Below, piece by piece: positions 31,876 through 39,464 of a DNA stretch of 39,464 nucleotides. The first letter of the stretch is position 1. Each line of letters begins with the position of its first letter. Below the pieces are notes generated by a model. The model had not been told where the DNA came from and searched no databases. It was given only the letters and a program-made list of their open reading frames with translations. A program made the translations under genes and the position numbers. Origin of the DNA: Spirochaetota bacterium (GTDB lineage: Bacteria > Spirochaetota > Spirochaetia > DTKZ01); assembly GCA_026418195.1 (NCBI GenBank), contig JAOABU010000044.1:1-39464 (forward strand), read 5' to 3'.

Positions 31876-32781
31876 ATGAGTGAAATTCTCTGGTCAGAAA
31901 AGCAAAAAGCGACCTGGCGAAATAAAGTAGGATTGGCTGAAATGCTGAAAGGCGGGGTCATCATGGATGTGGTAAACGCCGATCAGGCTAAGATTGCAGA
32001 GGAAGCGGGAGCAGTTGCCGTGATGGCTCTGGAGAGAGTTCCCGCAGACATACGGGCTCAGGGAGGAGTAGCTCGGATGTCGGATCCCAAACTGATCCGA
32101 GAAATCCAGGATGCGGTCAGTATCCCTGTAATGGCCAAGTGTCGGATCGGACATTTCGTAGAGGCCCAGATCCTGGAAGCTCTGGGAGTGGATTTCATCG
32201 ATGAAAGTGAAGTGCTAACCCCTGCGGATGACCGGTACCACGTGTACAAACACGATTTCAAGGTTCCCTTCGTATGTGGCTGTAGAAACCTTGGGGAAGC
32301 CCTGAGGCGAATCGCGGAAGGGGCAGCGATGATCCGAACCAAGGGAGAAGCGGGAACAGGGGATATTGTGGAGGCGGTTCGACATATGCGTACTGTTATG
32401 GATGAAATCCGTAGGATCCAGCATCTCCCCATCGAGGAATTGATGACGGTAGCGAAAGAGATGGGAGCGCCCTTCGAATTGGTTCTGGAAGTAGCTCGCA
32501 AGGGGAAACTTCCTGTGCCGAACTTTTCTGCAGGCGGAATTGCTACCCCTGCCGATGCAGCTCTCATGATGCAGTTAGGTGCCGAGGCAGTGTTCGTTGG
32601 TTCGGGAATCTTTAAATCAAAGGATCCTGCAAGAAGAGCACGTGCCATCGTAGAGGCAGTCACATACTACGACGATCCGGTGAAATTAGCAGAAATATCT
32701 ACCGATCTTGGCGAACCGATGATGGGTATCAGTGCCCGGTCTTTACCAGAAGCGGAACAATTGGCCGTTAGAGGATGGTAA
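31876..32781 (+). CDS. pdxS: Pyridoxal 5'-phosphate synthase subunit PdxS
   Basis: A 301-residue (beta/alpha)8 synthase that makes PLP from ribose-5-phosphate, glyceraldehyde-3-phosphate and the ammonia delivered by PdxT. The sequence follows the family almost without gaps: [39 protein letters not shown], then [54 protein letters not shown] and [32 protein letters not shown]. The C-terminal segment present in active assemblies is kept. GGGAGGA lies about six bases before ATG 31876. It is followed after 30 bases by pdxT. Confidence 0.98.
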   Translation: MSEILWSEKQKATWRNKVGLAEMLKGGVIMDVVNADQAKIAEEAGAVAVMALERVPADIRAQGGVARMSDPKLIREIQDAVSIPVMAKCRIGHFVEAQILEALGVDFIDESEVLTPADDRYHVYKHDFKVPFVCGCRNLGEALRRIAEGAAMIRTKGEAGTGDIVEAVRHMRTVMDEIRRIQHLPIEELMTVAKEMGAPFELVLEVARKGKLPVPNFSAGGIATPADAALMMQLGAEAVFVGSGIFKSKDPARRARAIVEAVTYYDDPVKLAEISTDLGEPMMGISARSLPEAEQLAVRGW

Positions 32782-32811
32782 CAGCGAGAAAAGGATACAA
32801 AGAGGTTTGTA

Positions 32812-33384
32812 ATGGTAAAAGTTGGAGTGTTGGCTCTTCAGGGGGATTTCGAGAAACATATCGAAACGTTGGATCGCCTACAAGTCTCTTCCGTAGAAGT
32901 TCGAGAGAAGTCCCAGCTGGATAAAATCGATGGCTTGATCATTCCTGGTGGGGAAAGTACCACCATAGGAAAACTTCTCGTGCGGTACGAACTGATGGAA
33001 CCTTTGAGGAACTTTGCGAAGGCTGGGAAACCCATATTCGGTACTTGTGCTGGTGCGATCCTCCTAGCGAAGGAAATCGAAGGAAGCAATCAGGATCGAA
33101 TAGGGGTACTGGATATAGCGGTGAAACGAAACGCGTACGGCAGACAGATCGAGAGTTTCGAAGCGGATATTTTCGTACCCAAGATTGGAGAACTCCCTGT
33201 TCGTGGAGTGTTTATCCGCGCACCTATCATCAAGCATGTGAAGGATGGGGTAGAAGTGTTATCCCGATTTGCGGATAATCCCGTGCTGGTAAAACAGGGA
33301 AAGATACTGGCAGCTACCTTTCATCCAGAGCTGACTAACGATACACGGATCCATGCCTTTTTCCTTAGCTTATTCTCCGCCTAG
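32812..33384 (+). CDS. pdxT: Pyridoxal 5'-phosphate synthase glutaminase subunit PdxT
   Basis: A 190-residue class I glutamine amidotransferase that frees ammonia from glutamine for PdxS. Characteristic boxes are GVLALQGDFEKHI, the PGGESTTIGKL loop near 45-54, the nucleophile C79 in IFGTCAGAILLAK, RNAYGRQIESFE, RGVFIRAPII, and the His-Glu pair in TFHPELTND. AGAGG lies upstream of ATG 32812. With pdxS it forms the complete DXP-independent PLP pathway; ispH follows 26 bases later. Confidence 0.97.
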   Translation: MVKVGVLALQGDFEKHIETLDRLQVSSVEVREKSQLDKIDGLIIPGGESTTIGKLLVRYELMEPLRNFAKAGKPIFGTCAGAILLAKEIEGSNQDRIGVLDIAVKRNAYGRQIESFEADIFVPKIGELPVRGVFIRAPIIKHVKDGVEVLSRFADNPVLVKQGKILAATFHPELTNDTRIHAFFLSLFSA

Positions 33385-33410
33385 AGGCATACAGTGCAGG
33401 TAGGGAATTG

Positions 33411-34277
33411 ATGCAGGTGATCGTCGCAAAGTACTCTGGGTTCTGTCCTGGGGTGATGCAAGCGGAGGATGCCATCCTTGCCACCAAGGAGAAAACGAAA
33501 GAAAAGATCTACGTATACGGATACTTGATTCATAATCAAATTTATATCGATTACCTTTCTTCCCTTGGGATAGAAACTGCGGAGGATCTAGAATCGGTGA
33601 AACCTGGAAGTCTCCTCGTAGTGCGTACCCATGGGATTGATCGTACCTTGGAACAGACGCTACGGGAGCGGTATTCCCTCCTGGACCTCACCTGTCCGAA
33701 AGTGAAAAGGGTGCAGAAAATCATACAGTCCTTTGCCCAAAAAGGGTACTTCATAGTAATCACGGGAAAACGGGAGCACCCAGAAGTAAAAGGGTTGGTG
33801 AGTTATGCGAATCGGTTTACCGTGATTGAGAAAGAGTTTCAGATTCCTATAGAAATCGAACAATTGGCAACGGAACCAAACCTTTCCATTCTGATCATTT
33901 CCCAGACCACAGGGGATCGTTCCCTCTTCGAGTCAACCATCAAAGCATTCCAAGAGGCGGGTTCGGTATATAGATGGACCATCGAGATTCACGATTCCAT
34001 CTGTTCCATCACGGCTCTCCGGGAGCGGGAGGCTCTGAGAAATCTGGAAAAAGTAGATGTTACCTTTGTGGTAGGAGACAAGCTTTCATCCAACGCCACG
34101 AAGCTCTTCAATACTTTACGTGCATACACGCCTCACGTGTATTTCATCAGTACCCTGAAAGATTTAAACGCGTTAGGGCTGGACTATTCTAGCTGGAGAA
34201 CCGTGCAGGTAGTTTCTTCCTCCTCTACCCCTGCCTTCGTAGAAAAGGAGATCGTAACCTACTTGGAATCCCTTTGA
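33411..34277 (+). CDS. ispH: 4-hydroxy-3-methylbut-2-enyl diphosphate reductase IspH (LytB)
   Basis: A 288-residue iron-sulfur enzyme for the last MEP-pathway step, giving IPP and DMAPP. The three cluster Cys are in FCPGVMQA (Cys near residue 11), DLTCPKV (near 96) and DSICSIT (near 199). Substrate residues are in RTHGID, GKREHPEVKG (with the catalytic Glu), SQTTGD and VVGDKLSSNATKL (the SSN motif), and the final SSSTPAF. The third Cys region is less typical (SICSITALREREAL rather than the common TICxATxxRQ), so it is a divergent member. ATG 33411 is preferred over the TTG three bases earlier; AGGGA lies four bases before it. The stop is 13 bases from the convergent prenyl synthase gene. Confidence 0.9.
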   Translation: MQVIVAKYSGFCPGVMQAEDAILATKEKTKEKIYVYGYLIHNQIYIDYLSSLGIETAEDLESVKPGSLLVVRTHGIDRTLEQTLRERYSLLDLTCPKVKRVQKIIQSFAQKGYFIVITGKREHPEVKGLVSYANRFTVIEKEFQIPIEIEQLATEPNLSILIISQTTGDRSLFESTIKAFQEAGSVYRWTIEIHDSICSITALREREALRNLEKVDVTFVVGDKLSSNATKLFNTLRAYTPHVYFISTLKDLNALGLDYSSWRTVQVVSSSSTPAFVEKEIVTYLESL

Positions 34278-34290
34278 AGATTTTTAAACT

Positions 34291-35361
34291 TTACTTCTCC
34301 CGGTTACGGTTATACTCCACAAGCTGTATAAGTTTTTCCTTCCATTCGGGATCTACTTCCAACTGTTGAATGATAGTTCTTGCTTCTTGTTCCATCCGAT
34401 TCATCAACCTTTCCATGCTCTCTTGTACCTTTGTTTCTTTTATCAATGTACGAAGGTACAGAAGATCCTCCGGATGCATTCGCTTGGCACCGAAGAGTTC
34501 TTCTATTCGTGTTCGATCCTCGCCCTTCGCGATCTGAAACAGATAGTAACGATAAAGAGTTTTTTTATTGGAAATTACATCGGAGCCAACGGGTTTCCCT
34601 ACTTCTTCCGTATCACCAAAGATACCGAGTTCGTCATCCTTCAACTGAAACAGGATTCCCATTCGTTCACCCAATCGGGAGAGTGTGTTTAGAATGGCAG
34701 GCTGAGCGTCTGCCAGGATTCCACCCGCCATGAGGGGTAACGAGAAGGTGTAACGCCCGGTTTTATAGGTATACAGGGAAAGGATCTGTTCTTCTGATGG
34801 AGAATCCTCCATCCCACCAAAGTACACATCCTCCATCTGAGCGAACCCTACATATAAGAGTTCGCGGGTAAATAGTTTCAATAATGTTTGTAGAACGGGT
34901 AAGGAAACTTCAATGGATCCTAACAATTCGAAGGCCAGGAATAGGGCTATATCTCCCACACAGATCCCTAAGCTATCCGCTATATGTTCCCATGGTAAGC
35001 TTGCTGAAGTTCCGAGTTTTGATTTCAATAGATCCCTATACTGAGCATGTATGGAGGGTTTACCCCTTCGGTACAGGTCCTGATCCATGATGTCGTCATG
35101 AATAAGAAACGCTGCTTGAAACAGTTCCATCGCTGCCCCGATTTGCAGAGCCTGAGGAAGTCTCGTTCCTCCACACATCTCGTGACCGAAGGACACCAAG
35201 GATCCCCGGATCATTTTCCCTCGGGATAGGTATTCCTGCAGTCGATTCAAGGCATCGGGGCCCCAAGAATTGATCCTACTCACATCCTGTTTTGCCTGCA
35301 GCAGGTAGGATTGGAAGAGATCGTTGATCTCGGATTTCTTTTTCGCTAGATAGGTAAGCAT
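34291..35361 (-). CDS. Polyprenyl (isoprenyl) diphosphate synthase
   Basis: A 356-residue trans-prenyltransferase that condenses IPP with an allylic diphosphate. The first Asp-rich motif is HDDIMDQD (~90-97), preceded by GAAMELFQAAFLI; the second is DDELGIFGDTEEVGKPVGSD, with ISNKKTLYRY after it. The large N-terminal GKMIRGSLV region is typical. Chain length (C10 to C20 or longer) cannot be read safely from these motifs. It consumes the products of IspH, encoded convergently next door. No ribosome site is clear before ATG 35361; a promoter pair ends five bases upstream. Confidence 0.92.
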   Translation of the reverse strand: MLTYLAKKKSEINDLFQSYLLQAKQDVSRINSWGPDALNRLQEYLSRGKMIRGSLVSFGHEMCGGTRLPQALQIGAAMELFQAAFLIHDDIMDQDLYRRGKPSIHAQYRDLLKSKLGTSASLPWEHIADSLGICVGDIALFLAFELLGSIEVSLPVLQTLLKLFTRELLYVGFAQMEDVYFGGMEDSPSEEQILSLYTYKTGRYTFSLPLMAGGILADAQPAILNTLSRLGERMGILFQLKDDELGIFGDTEEVGKPVGSDVISNKKTLYRYYLFQIAKGEDRTRIEELFGAKRMHPEDLLYLRTLIKETKVQESMERLMNRMEQEARTIIQQLEVDPEWKEKLIQLVEYNRNREK

Positions 35362-35366
35362 AGCCT

Positions 35367-35395
35367 ATCTTAATCGATTCTTAGGCTTTTTCCAA
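35367..35395 (-). promoter_or_regulatory. Putative promoter of the prenyl synthase gene, close to the start codon
   Basis: On the minus strand TTGGAA (complement of 35390-35395), a 17-base spacer and TAAGAT (complement of 35367-35372) are followed five bases later by ATG 35361. The mRNA would begin near the ATG. Both boxes match consensus at four of six places. Confidence 0.45.
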
Positions 35396-35546
35396 GACGA
35401 TATTATTGCATGGTTTTCGATTATTTAACCCAGAGAAAAGGGTAATATTGGCCTAAATTTCGCTTATTATATAGATAAAAAAATATAGTATTTCATAAAA
35501 TGCAGATAAATCAATATTTTCTTAACCTTTATTCCATAAGAAAGGA

Positions 35547-35575
35547 TTGACATTGCTCGATTTATTGCGTATATA
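35547..35575 (+). promoter_or_regulatory. Promoter of ilvBN
   Basis: TTGACA (35547-35552), a 17-base spacer and TATATA (35570-35575) form a near-consensus sigma70 promoter. About 85 bases of A/T-rich sequence upstream (35455-35540) could act as an UP element. The transcript would start about 16 bases before ATG 35598 and include GGAGGAAGG. No leader peptide, attenuator or T-box fits in this short leader. Confidence 0.8.
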
Positions 35576-35597
35576 GTGAGTATTCATGGAGGAAGGT

Positions 35598-37316
35598 ATG
35601 ATAAAAAAGCAACGTACTGGGGCAGAGGTGATCATCGAAACCATCGAGCAGCATGACGTATCCTACATATTTGGACTTCCCGGTGGAAGTGCCATACCAA
35701 TCTTCGATGCGCTGGTGGATTCTTCGATAAAACTGATTCTTGCTAGACACGAACAAGGAGCAACCCACATGGCGGATGGGTATGCTCGCGTTTCTGGAAA
35801 GCCTGGAGTAGTATTAGTTACGTCTGGCCCTGGGGCTACGAATACGATAACCGGGATTTTCACTGCCCAGATGGATTCCGTACCTTTAATCGTAATCTGT
35901 GGTCAACAGGTAACTTCCAATCTAGGTATGGATGCGTTTCAAGAGGCGGATATCTTTGGTATCTCCTTTCCCATTGTGAAGCATAGCTACTTGATCAAAA
36001 ATCCCCACGATATTCCTCGAATCGTTAAGGAAGCCTTCTATCTATCCAACAGTGGTCGACCCGGCCCGGTGGTGATCGATGTTCCCAAGAACGTGTCCAG
36101 CGCCCTGATCGAACCTTCCTTCAATGAGGAATTCCATTTACCGGGGTATAAAGTGGCGAAAGGAGGGGATAGTTCTCTAATTGAGGAAGCAGCACGACTT
36201 TTAGAAAGGGCGGAACGTCCTGTCATCCTTGCGGGGCATGGAATCGTGATCTCGGGAGCTGAACGGGCGCTATTGCATCTGGCTGAAAAAATGCGGATTC
36301 CCGTGACCAATACTCTTCTTGCCAAGGGAGCGATTCCAGAGACCCACGAACTTAGTTTAGGAATGCCGGGTATGCACGGAACCGCGTATGCGAACATGGC
36401 ATTGAATAACTGCGATTTGGTGATGGCTGTTGGTTCCCGATGGGACGATCGTATTGTTGGGGATATCAAGAAGTTTTGTGTCAATGCAAAAAAGATCCAT
36501 ATCGATATCGATCCTGCGGAGATCAACAAGGTAGTCAAAGCAGATGTAGCGATCGTAGGAGATGCGAAACTAGTTCTGGAAGAAATGATCGGATACCTGA
36601 ACCGGGGGAAAACCGAACCATGGCTCAGACAGATTGCGAAATGGAAGAAACTATACCCCCTTAAGTACAAGAAGGAAGGGAAATTAAAAGCCGAGCATGT
36701 GATCGAGGAGCTATACACCCTTACTCAAGGAAAAGCGATCGTGGTCACCGATGTGGGGCAGCATCAAATGTGGGCTGCCCAGTACTACCTGGTATCCAAT
36801 CCCCGACACTGGGTTACTTCTGGAGGAGCGGGGACCATGGGGTTTGGACTGCCCGCAGCCATTGGGGCACAATTTGCGGAGCCGGAAAAAACAGTTATCG
36901 CCATCGTAGGGGATGGCGGGTTTCAGATGACCCAGTATGAACTGGCCACAGCGGTGATCCATAAGTTGCCTATAAAAATCCTCATCATCAACAACAAGTA
37001 CTTGGGAATGGTACGTCAGTGGCAGCACCTGTTCTATGACAATCGTTTGTCTGGAGTTGATTTGGAGGGAAACCCCAACTTCGTAAAGCTAGCGGAAAGT
37101 TATGGATGCAAGGGGTTCCGAATCAAACGAAGCGCCGATGTGCGAAAGGTCCTATCTGCTGCCCTCGAATACAATGACGGGCCCTGCGTGATCGATGCGG
37201 AGGTAGAAAAGGAAACCAACGTGTTTCCCATGATCCCCGCTGGAGCCGGGTTGGGAGACATGATTCTGGAACCACCGAAGGCTACAAAATTGGCAAAACC
37301 GGTAGGAGGAACGTAA
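35598..37316 (+). CDS. ilvB: Acetolactate synthase large subunit
   Basis: A 572-residue thiamine-diphosphate enzyme for the first common step of valine, leucine and isoleucine synthesis. The catalytic Glu is in [22 protein letters not shown] and quinone-like binding segments are [12 protein letters not shown] and [17 protein letters not shown], and the ThDP-magnesium motif is [16 protein letters not shown], ending in INN. The biosynthetic form is supported by its partner ilvN directly downstream and by the [17 protein letters not shown] region. ATG 35598 is preferred over ATG 35586 because GGAGG is five bases before it. Spacing to ilvN is three bases. Confidence 0.97.
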   Translation: MIKKQRTGAEVIIETIEQHDVSYIFGLPGGSAIPIFDALVDSSIKLILARHEQGATHMADGYARVSGKPGVVLVTSGPGATNTITGIFTAQMDSVPLIVICGQQVTSNLGMDAFQEADIFGISFPIVKHSYLIKNPHDIPRIVKEAFYLSNSGRPGPVVIDVPKNVSSALIEPSFNEEFHLPGYKVAKGGDSSLIEEAARLLERAERPVILAGHGIVISGAERALLHLAEKMRIPVTNTLLAKGAIPETHELSLGMPGMHGTAYANMALNNCDLVMAVGSRWDDRIVGDIKKFCVNAKKIHIDIDPAEINKVVKADVAIVGDAKLVLEEMIGYLNRGKTEPWLRQIAKWKKLYPLKYKKEGKLKAEHVIEELYTLTQGKAIVVTDVGQHQMWAAQYYLVSNPRHWVTSGGAGTMGFGLPAAIGAQFAEPEKTVIAIVGDGGFQMTQYELATAVIHKLPIKILIINNKYLGMVRQWQHLFYDNRLSGVDLEGNPNFVKLAESYGCKGFRIKRSADVRKVLSAALEYNDGPCVIDAEVEKETNVFPMIPAGAGLGDMILEPPKATKLAKPVGGT

Positions 37317-37319
37317 GGT

Positions 37320-37841
37320 ATGGAAGCAGTTGCAACGAACAACAACAACGTAAAGAAACATACAATTAGTCTGTTAGTCAGCAATAAGCCGGGTGTGCTG
37401 ATTCGGATCGCCTTGGTATTCGCTCGCAGAGGGTACAATATCGACAGCCTCGTGGTTTCCGAATCACCAGATCCCGCCTTCTCTACCATGAATATTTCCG
37501 CTACAGGGGATGCCAAGACTCTTGAACAGATTTTGAAACAACTCAACAAGCTGGTAGACGTGATCCATGCCCGAGATCGAACGGACGAGGACATTATCCA
37601 GCGGGAACTGGCTCTGATCAAGGTACGATGCGCCCCTGAGGTGCGTACGGATATTCTGCAGATCGCGAGGGCCTTCGACTGCAAGATTCTGGACTTGTCC
37701 GAAAAGACGGTGATTCTCCAAGTTGCGGGAAAAACGGAAAAAATTGATGCAGTGAACAAGATCTTCGAACCCTATGGGATCATCGAAACTATGCGAACTG
37801 GTAAGGTGTTGATGGCCCGCGGAGAGGAATATACTCCCTGA
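37320..37841 (+). CDS. ilvN: Acetolactate synthase small (regulatory) subunit
   Basis: A 173-residue regulatory subunit. An N-terminal ACT domain (HTISLLVSNKPGVLIRIALVFARRGYNIDSLVV, ~14-46) gives valine feedback binding in the family. The C-terminal domain (ALIKVRCAPEVRTDILQIARAFDCKILDLSEKTVILQVAG) is the usual second half. It begins three bases after ilvB with AAGGT as a weak ribosome site. The two genes form a two-gene unit; the next gene is on the other strand 47 bases away with no obvious terminator. Confidence 0.96.
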   Translation: MEAVATNNNNVKKHTISLLVSNKPGVLIRIALVFARRGYNIDSLVVSESPDPAFSTMNISATGDAKTLEQILKQLNKLVDVIHARDRTDEDIIQRELALIKVRCAPEVRTDILQIARAFDCKILDLSEKTVILQVAGKTEKIDAVNKIFEPYGIIETMRTGKVLMARGEEYTP

Positions 37842-37888
37842 TGGTCGAAACAGGTGAGTAGGAGGAGGCCCATATCCTGCGTAGCGCC

Positions 37889-39094
37889 CTAGGGTTCAGC
37901 GGGTCGTGTTCCGTAAGAACCGGCTACTATATTGAACCCTACGAGTTTACAATCGAGGGGTCCGTTTTTTAACGAATATTTCTTGAAGGGACGAAGTCCA
38001 ATATGCTTTAACCCTTCTGGGTTACCGCTAAAAATCCAAGCTTGGGTTCCGGGGTAGCGTTGTTTCAGGGTATTCCCTATGGATTGATAAAGGGCGACGA
38101 TGGATGGATCTTGAAGCCGTTTGCCGTAGGGGGGATTCATGAGAAAGATTCCCCTCTGTTCGGAAAATTGAGGGGGTAGATACTCTCCGAACTTTGCAAT
38201 GCGGAGGGTAACCTTGCCGTCTAAGCCAGCCCGTTCCAGGTTCCGCTGGGCAATCTGGAGGGCGTTAGGATCCTTGTCGCTTCCATAGAGGATCAATGGA
38301 TGGGTAGTCTTGTTCGCTGAGATAGACTCCCTCAATCCGTTACGAATCCTATCGTACAGTTCCCTATCGAACAGTTTCCAGTTCTGGAACGCGAAACGCT
38401 TCCGAAGAAGACCGGGGGGAATGTTACACCCCATGAGCCCTGCTTCTATCAGAAACGTACCTGACCCACACATGGGGTCGTACAGGGGAACACCCGGATG
38501 CCACCCAATCAGCTTCAGAATGCCTGCAGCGAGTACCTCGCTTAACGGTGCTTCGGTTTTTTCTATTCGGTACCCCCTTCGATGGAGGGATTCCCCAGAA
38601 GTGTCTACAGAAAACGTAGCTTCGTTCCCATCGATATGCAAATGGATAGGAAGGTGAGGAGTATGAGTATCAACAGATGGGCGTTTACCACATCGTTGGG
38701 TGAATCGGTCAGCTACTGCGTCTTTTACTAAGAGGGGAGCGTACTTAGGACTGATCCAGCCTAGAGGTAAGGACGTGAAGGTAACAGAAATCGTTTTGTC
38801 AGAGTCAATGAAGGACTCCCAAGGAATTCTGTTTGCTTCCCGGTACAGATCCTGGTTGCTCGAAACAACAGCTCGATGTACTTCCCAGAGTACCCTTAAA
38901 CCAGTTCGAACTGAAAGATTCAATCGGTACACTACCGATAGGTCTCCAGAACAACGTACTACCTGCGAACCTATCTGGATCGGTTCTATTCCTAATTGAA
39001 CCAATTCTTCTGCTAGAACTAATTCAAGGCCCGATAGAGTGGAAATCGTGATCCATTGGGGAGAAAAAGTGTGTTCGTTATTGGTATCCCTCAT
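37889..39094 (-). CDS. rlmL: THUMP-domain RNA methyltransferase, RlmL type
   Basis: A 401-residue class I SAM-dependent methyltransferase related to the N-terminal half of Escherichia coli RlmL and to Bacillus YpsC, probably making m2G in 23S rRNA. An N-terminal ferredoxin-like and THUMP region (~15-165; LSGLELVLAEELVQLG, SVRTGLRVL) is followed by SVDTSGESLHRRGYR, SAM motif I in YDPMCGSGTFLIEAG, GSDKDPNALQIAQRNLERAG and the catalytic NPPYGKRL. The C-terminal RlmK-like half is absent, as in most non-proteobacterial members. No ribosome site is clear; TACCAT ends seven bases before ATG 39094. Confidence 0.88.
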   Translation of the reverse strand: MRDTNNEHTFSPQWITISTLSGLELVLAEELVQLGIEPIQIGSQVVRCSGDLSVVYRLNLSVRTGLRVLWEVHRAVVSSNQDLYREANRIPWESFIDSDKTISVTFTSLPLGWISPKYAPLLVKDAVADRFTQRCGKRPSVDTHTPHLPIHLHIDGNEATFSVDTSGESLHRRGYRIEKTEAPLSEVLAAGILKLIGWHPGVPLYDPMCGSGTFLIEAGLMGCNIPPGLLRKRFAFQNWKLFDRELYDRIRNGLRESISANKTTHPLILYGSDKDPNALQIAQRNLERAGLDGKVTLRIAKFGEYLPPQFSEQRGIFLMNPPYGKRLQDPSIVALYQSIGNTLKQRYPGTQAWIFSGNPEGLKHIGLRPFKKYSLKNGPLDCKLVGFNIVAGSYGTRPAEP

Positions 39095-39101
39095 GAATCA
39101 G

Positions 39102-39131
39102 ATGGTATCCTATATATACAGTTTTGAACAA
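39102..39131 (-). promoter_or_regulatory. Putative promoter of the RlmL-type gene, close to the start codon
   Basis: On the minus strand TTGTTC (complement of 39126-39131), an 18-base spacer and TACCAT (complement of 39102-39107) precede ATG 39094 by seven bases. The -35 match is weak. Confidence 0.35.
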
Positions 39132-39215
39132 TCCATTTTGTTATTCTTGTTGTCTATTTTTTCTTTCAATAATATGATTTTATTGGTTATTATATTTTAT
39201 TTAATAAAGCAATAG

Positions 39216-39464
39216 ATGTTTGAGAGTTTTACAGAGATTCAATCTAGTGCAAAACCTCTTAAACGTATCCTTTTGGTAGAAGACGAACCTATCATTGCAT
39301 TATCAGAATCCTGAACATTGATAAAGGCAGGGTACGAATGTCTGGTTGCCCATACAGGTGAACGGTCCATCGAGTTGGTTGAAAAGGGAGAACCGATTGA
39401 CTTGATCCTCATGGATATCAACCTGGGAAAGGGAATGGATGGGACAGAAGCAGCTCGGAGAATT
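39216..39464 (+). pseudogene. Response-regulator receiver domain interrupted by TGA
   Basis: From ATG 39216 the frame reads a short leader and then ILLVEDEPIIALSES, a TGA stop at 39312-39314, and continues in the same frame as TLIKAGYECLVAHTGERSIELVEKG, then LILMDINLGKGMDGTEAARRI to the window edge. Both sides match one CheY-like receiver: acidic pair E22-D23, phospho-acceptor Asp in LMDINLG, and the GMDGTEAARRI helix. Only the stop breaks it. It may be a pseudogene, a sequencing error or, less likely, a recoded codon. No ribosome site precedes the ATG; the 120 bases upstream are A/T-rich. The output domain lies beyond the window. Confidence 0.75.

Noticed and set aside
32058-32663. A 201-codon minus-strand frame inside pdxS
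   Set aside because: pdxS is beyond doubt here; the antisense frame is a codon-usage shadow.
36038-36718. A 226-codon minus-strand frame inside ilvB
   Set aside because: It is a shadow of ilvB; composition is Ser-rich and irregular with no family match.
37100-37759. A 219-codon minus-strand frame across ilvB and ilvN
   Set aside because: It lies opposite two certain genes and shows no domain signature.
37842-37888. Terminator between ilvN and the RlmL-type gene
   Set aside because: No stable stem followed by a T-run could be drawn on either strand.

Overview
The window looks like a stretch of a spirochaete chromosome of roughly balanced base composition. The best taxonomic marker is a P83/100-type antigen gene (14195-15790), a family I know from Borrelia and Treponema. 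A pair of cyclic-nucleotide-binding regulators, one fused to TPR repeats, and several exported LysM/M23, PEGA and propeller-type envelope proteins fit the same picture. Genes for branched-chain amino acid synthesis (ilvB, ilvN), de novo PLP synthesis (pdxS, pdxT) and the MEP isoprenoid route (ispH) suggest a free-living or metabolically versatile organism rather than a reduced pathogen. No insertion sequence, prophage, CRISPR array or toxin-antitoxin module is visible, and no gene-free stretch exceeds 300 bases.

Layout. 1-5430 (+): one tight operon with the end of a LivM-type permease, LivG and LivF ATPases, an FGGY sugar kinase, an ATC-hydrolase-family protein, a shikimate-kinase-like protein and a URO-D-superfamily protein. 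5427-7888 (-): ornithine/lysine decarboxylase, leucyl-transferase Bpt and SlyD. 7935-10831 (+): FAH-family hydrolase, phosphopentomutase and a ROK fructokinase-like enzyme. 10793-11434 (-): Rex redox repressor. 11513-15790 (+): 23S rRNA methyltransferase, an exported propeller/helical-repeat protein and P83/100. 15797-18723 (-): PBP1A and a stand-alone ParB-fold protein. 18796-25727 (-): an eight-gene operon (PHP phosphoesterase, MlaE, MlaF, MlaD, TPR lipoprotein, multi-spanning membrane protein, M23 peptidase, PEGA protein) closed by a strong terminator with a UUCG loop. 25817-30433 (+): amidohydrolase, two cNMP-binding proteins and an ABC1/UbiB kinase. 30445-31811 (-): tRNA-Thr, a LysM protein with a degenerate M23 domain, tRNA-Pro and tRNA-Asp. 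31876-34277 (+): pdxS, pdxT, ispH. 34291-35361 (-): polyprenyl synthase. 35547-37841 (+): promoter, ilvB, ilvN. 37889-39094 (-): RlmL-like methyltransferase. 39216 to the end (+): a response-regulator receiver reading frame broken by an in-frame TGA.

Four observations stand out. The first operon joins a Liv transporter to four enzymes whose combination I do not recognise as a known pathway. The Mla operon carries four extra envelope genes, and its ATPase has Arg in place of the Walker A Lys. Several genes without a Shine-Dalgarno sequence have a sigma70-like promoter whose -10 box ends 5-7 bases before the start codon, suggesting leaderless mRNAs. The response regulator at the right edge is interrupted by a stop codon. 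All functional statements come from reading motifs by eye; no database search was run.
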